From assembly GCA_005791855.1 (NCBI GenBank), contig SXUH01000410.1, forward strand, positions 1 through 7,019: a stretch of DNA of 7,019 nucleotides. The letters run 5' to 3'. Positions 5,206-7,019 of the stretch are shown here, piece by piece. Position 1 is the first letter of the stretch, and each line of letters begins with the position of its first letter. The notes under the pieces were generated by a model that worked only from the letters and a program-made list of their open reading frames with translations, searched no databases and was not told where the DNA came from. Origin of the DNA: Bdellovibrionales bacterium. Lineage in GTDB: Bacteria; Bdellovibrionota; Bacteriovoracia; Bacteriovoracales; Bacteriovoracaceae. A program made the position numbers and the translations under genes.

Positions 5206-7019
5206 ATGCAAAATCAATCAGTTCATGAAGGCCTTGCGTTAAAAGATCTTGTGGCTTCGGGTGTTAAGCTAACGCCGATGATGGAGCAGTACTATTCAGT
5301 AAAAAAACAGTACCCCGATGTCCTCCTCATGTTCCGCATGGGCGACTTCTACGAAATGTTCTTCGAAGACGCGCGGGAGGCGGCTCGCATCCTCAACATC
5401 TCCCTCACCGTCCGGGGGAAGCTCGGGGAGCACCCCATCCCCATGGCGGGGATCCCCCACCACGCGGCCGCGACCTACGTCGACCGCATCTCCTCGCTCG
5501 GGAAGAAGGTCGTCATCTGCGAGCAGATCGAAAACCCGAAGGAGGCCAAGGGAATCGTGAAGAGGGCCGTCACCCAGATCGTCAGCCCGGGCATGCCCTA
5601 CGACCTGGACAAGGCGTCGACGGCCGAGAACAAGTTCCTGGCCTCCGGATACAAGGACGAGAAGAGCTTCATCCTCATCCTCCTGGACTTCACCACCGGA
5701 GACTTCTACGGCCTCTGCTTCAACACCATCGAGGACTTCTGCGAGCGCCTGCTCATGATCAAACCCAAGGAGTTCATCTCCTACCTCGGACAGTGGGAAC
5801 ACTTCCCCATGGTGGAGGACTACCTCCAGAGCATGGACATCCTGAAGACCCACCTGAGCCAGGAGTACTTCGAAGAACGGCACTCCGGGTTCTACATCAA
5901 GAAACTCATCCCGACCTACGAGAGGGACGGGATCATCGCCCAGAAGCAGGCGGTCCTGGCACCCCTCGGGGCCCTGAGCTACTACGTCACCTCGACTCAG
6001 ACGCTGGAGAAGATCAGCCACCTCAGGCCCTTCCGGCTCCTGAACAACGAAGAGAACATGAAGGTCACCTTCGCCACTCTCTCGGGCCTCGAGATCTTCC
6101 CGCGGAGCCGGGACAAGGAGGCGAGCTCGCTCCTGGGATTCATGGACCGGACCAAGACGTCCATGGGCGCGCGCTACCTCAAGCAGTACTTCCAGACTCC
6201 CCTGCGGGACCGCGGGCAGATCGACAAGCGCCTCGACGTCCTCGAGACCCTCATGGGGAAGCCGGAGGTCATGAAGTCGATCCGCTCCCAGCTGGACCAG
6301 GTCCGGGACCTGGACCGGATCATGGCGAAGATCACCACCAAGAAGGTCTGCGCCCAGGACCTCCTGAACCTCGCCACGGCCTTCGAAGTCTTCCGCGAGC
6401 TCGAAGGCGACCTGGACAAGAACGGGTTCGGCTTCTTCCAGAAGCTCTCGAAGAAAGACGAAGCCTTCCTCGAGAAACTCGCCCTGGAGATCCGCGCCAC
6501 CATCAGCGACGAGCTCGGCGCGCACCAGGACAAGGGGAACCTCATCCGCCGGGGGGCGAGCCGGGAGCGCGACCGCCTGGAGAAGCTCGCGAGCTCCGCC
6601 TCCGAGGAGATCCTGAAGCTCGAGGCGAAGTACCGCGCCCAGACCGGGATCTCGAACCTCAAGATCAAGCACAACAACATCTCCGGGTACTTCATCGAGA
6701 TCTCCAACTCCCACCTCTCGAAGGTCCCGAAGAGCTTCCTCCGGCGGCAGACGCTCGTGAACAACGAGCGCTACGTGACCGAGGAGCTGGACCTCTTCGA
6801 GAAGGACGTGACCTCCGCGCTGGACAAGCTCGTGAAGCTCGAGCGGGAGATCTTCGACGCCATCAACCAGAAGGTCCAGGACGAAGCCCACCTCGTGCTG
6901 GACGTGTCCAAGCGCCTCGCCCAGATCGACGTCTTCCAGTCCCTCGCGTGGATCAGCCTCCAGGAGGGCTTCACGAGACCGAAGCTCCGGCAAGACCGCC
7001 GGCTCGGCGACGTCGCCGG
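5206..7019 (+). CDS. mutS: DNA mismatch repair protein MutS, N-terminal 604 residues (partial)
   Basis: MutS recognises mispaired and looped-out bases and recruits MutL. The frame is open from ATG 5206 to the window end. AGGG lies 7 nt upstream, and an in-frame TAG at 5194 rules out a longer start. The N-terminus has about 20 extra residues before LTPMMEQYYSVKKQYPDVLL. Mismatch-binding F48-Y-E50 is present in RMGDFYEMFFEDA, followed by GIPHHAAATYVDRI and CEQIENPKEAKGIVKRAVTQ. The connector and lever domains follow (SMGARYLKQYFQTPLRD), then the clamp and its surroundings with YFIEISNSHLSKVPKSFLRR (495-514) and QTLVNNERYVTEEL. The sequence stops before the Walker A ATPase motif, so ATPase integrity cannot be judged. 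Codons 32-34 contain a run of seven A (5301-5307). Intact so far and confidently MutS1, not the MutS2 type that lacks the mismatch domain. Confidence 0.97.
   Translation, partial: MQNQSVHEGLALKDLVASGVKLTPMMEQYYSVKKQYPDVLLMFRMGDFYEMFFEDAREAARILNISLTVRGKLGEHPIPMAGIPHHAAATYVDRISSLGKKVVICEQIENPKEAKGIVKRAVTQIVSPGMPYDLDKASTAENKFLASGYKDEKSFILILLDFTTGDFYGLCFNTIEDFCERLLMIKPKEFISYLGQWEHFPMVEDYLQSMDILKTHLSQEYFEERHSGFYIKKLIPTYERDGIIAQKQAVLAPLGALSYYVTSTQTLEKISHLRPFRLLNNEENMKVTFATLSGLEIFPRSRDKEASSLLGFMDRTKTSMGARYLKQYFQTPLRDRGQIDKRLDVLETLMGKPEVMKSIRSQLDQVRDLDRIMAKITTKKVCAQDLLNLATAFEVFRELEGDLDKNGFGFFQKLSKKDEAFLEKLALEIRATISDELGAHQDKGNLIRRGASRERDRLEKLASSASEEILKLEAKYRAQTGISNLKIKHNNISGYFIEISNSHLSKVPKSFLRRQTLVNNERYVTEELDLFEKDVTSALDKLVKLEREIFDAINQKVQDEAHLVLDVSKRLAQIDVFQSLAWISLQEGFTRPKLRQDRRLGDVA

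Noticed and set aside
5296..6993. A 565-codon open frame on the minus strand, antisense to mutS
   Set aside because: Its translation is low-complexity, rich in Leu, Val, Glu and Asp, with no family motif. It mirrors the mutS codons, as expected in GC-rich genes with strong third-position bias, while mutS itself carries all family motifs.

Overview
The window reads as chromosomal DNA of a GC-rich Gram-negative bacterium. It encodes LPS-export machinery (LptB and an LptC/LptA-type protein), an outer-membrane TonB-dependent receptor, sigma-54 and MutS. The grouping of LPS-export genes with lptB, rpoN and hpf is conserved across many proteobacterial and 'deltaproteobacterial' lineages. The style of the HPF and RpoN proteins would suit Bdellovibrionota or a related deltaproteobacterial group, but that placement is an inference and cannot be proven here.

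Layout. Positions 1-5095 are all on the minus strand. Reading in the direction of transcription, they run: a fused LptC/LptA-like protein (5095-4103), lptB (4090-3365), rpoN (3352-1898), hpf (1822-1433), a strong stem-loop with a C-rich flank (1425-1370), a small two-helix membrane protein with a PH-like 'AITDRR' segment (1307-735), a sigma-70-type promoter (724-696), a cobalamin riboswitch (about 690-600), and the start of a BtuB-like TonB-dependent receptor (579 to beyond position 1). A 110-bp AT-rich divergent region (5096-5205) separates this block from mutS on the plus strand, which runs off the right edge.

How the genes work together. The first three genes are spaced by 12 bp each and almost certainly form one operon. 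It would build and power the periplasmic LPS bridge and make sigma-54. The hpf gene follows after 75 bp and supplies the ribosome hibernation factor; the linkage of hpf to rpoN is classical. The stem-loop after hpf probably ends most of this transcript. The receptor gene is a separate unit: its promoter begins 11 bp past the upstream stop codon, and its leader is a compact vitamin-B12 riboswitch. It is therefore most likely a B12 (corrinoid) importer shut down when cobalamin is plentiful. MutS is unrelated housekeeping DNA repair.

No mobile element, CRISPR array, tRNA or rRNA was seen. I see no convincing new multi-gene system. The points most worth a second look are the LptC-LptA fusion, the compact riboswitch with its own promoter, the hairpin/G-quadruplex pair after hpf, and a perfect Shine-Dalgarno sequence between rpoN and hpf that serves only a minimal reading frame.
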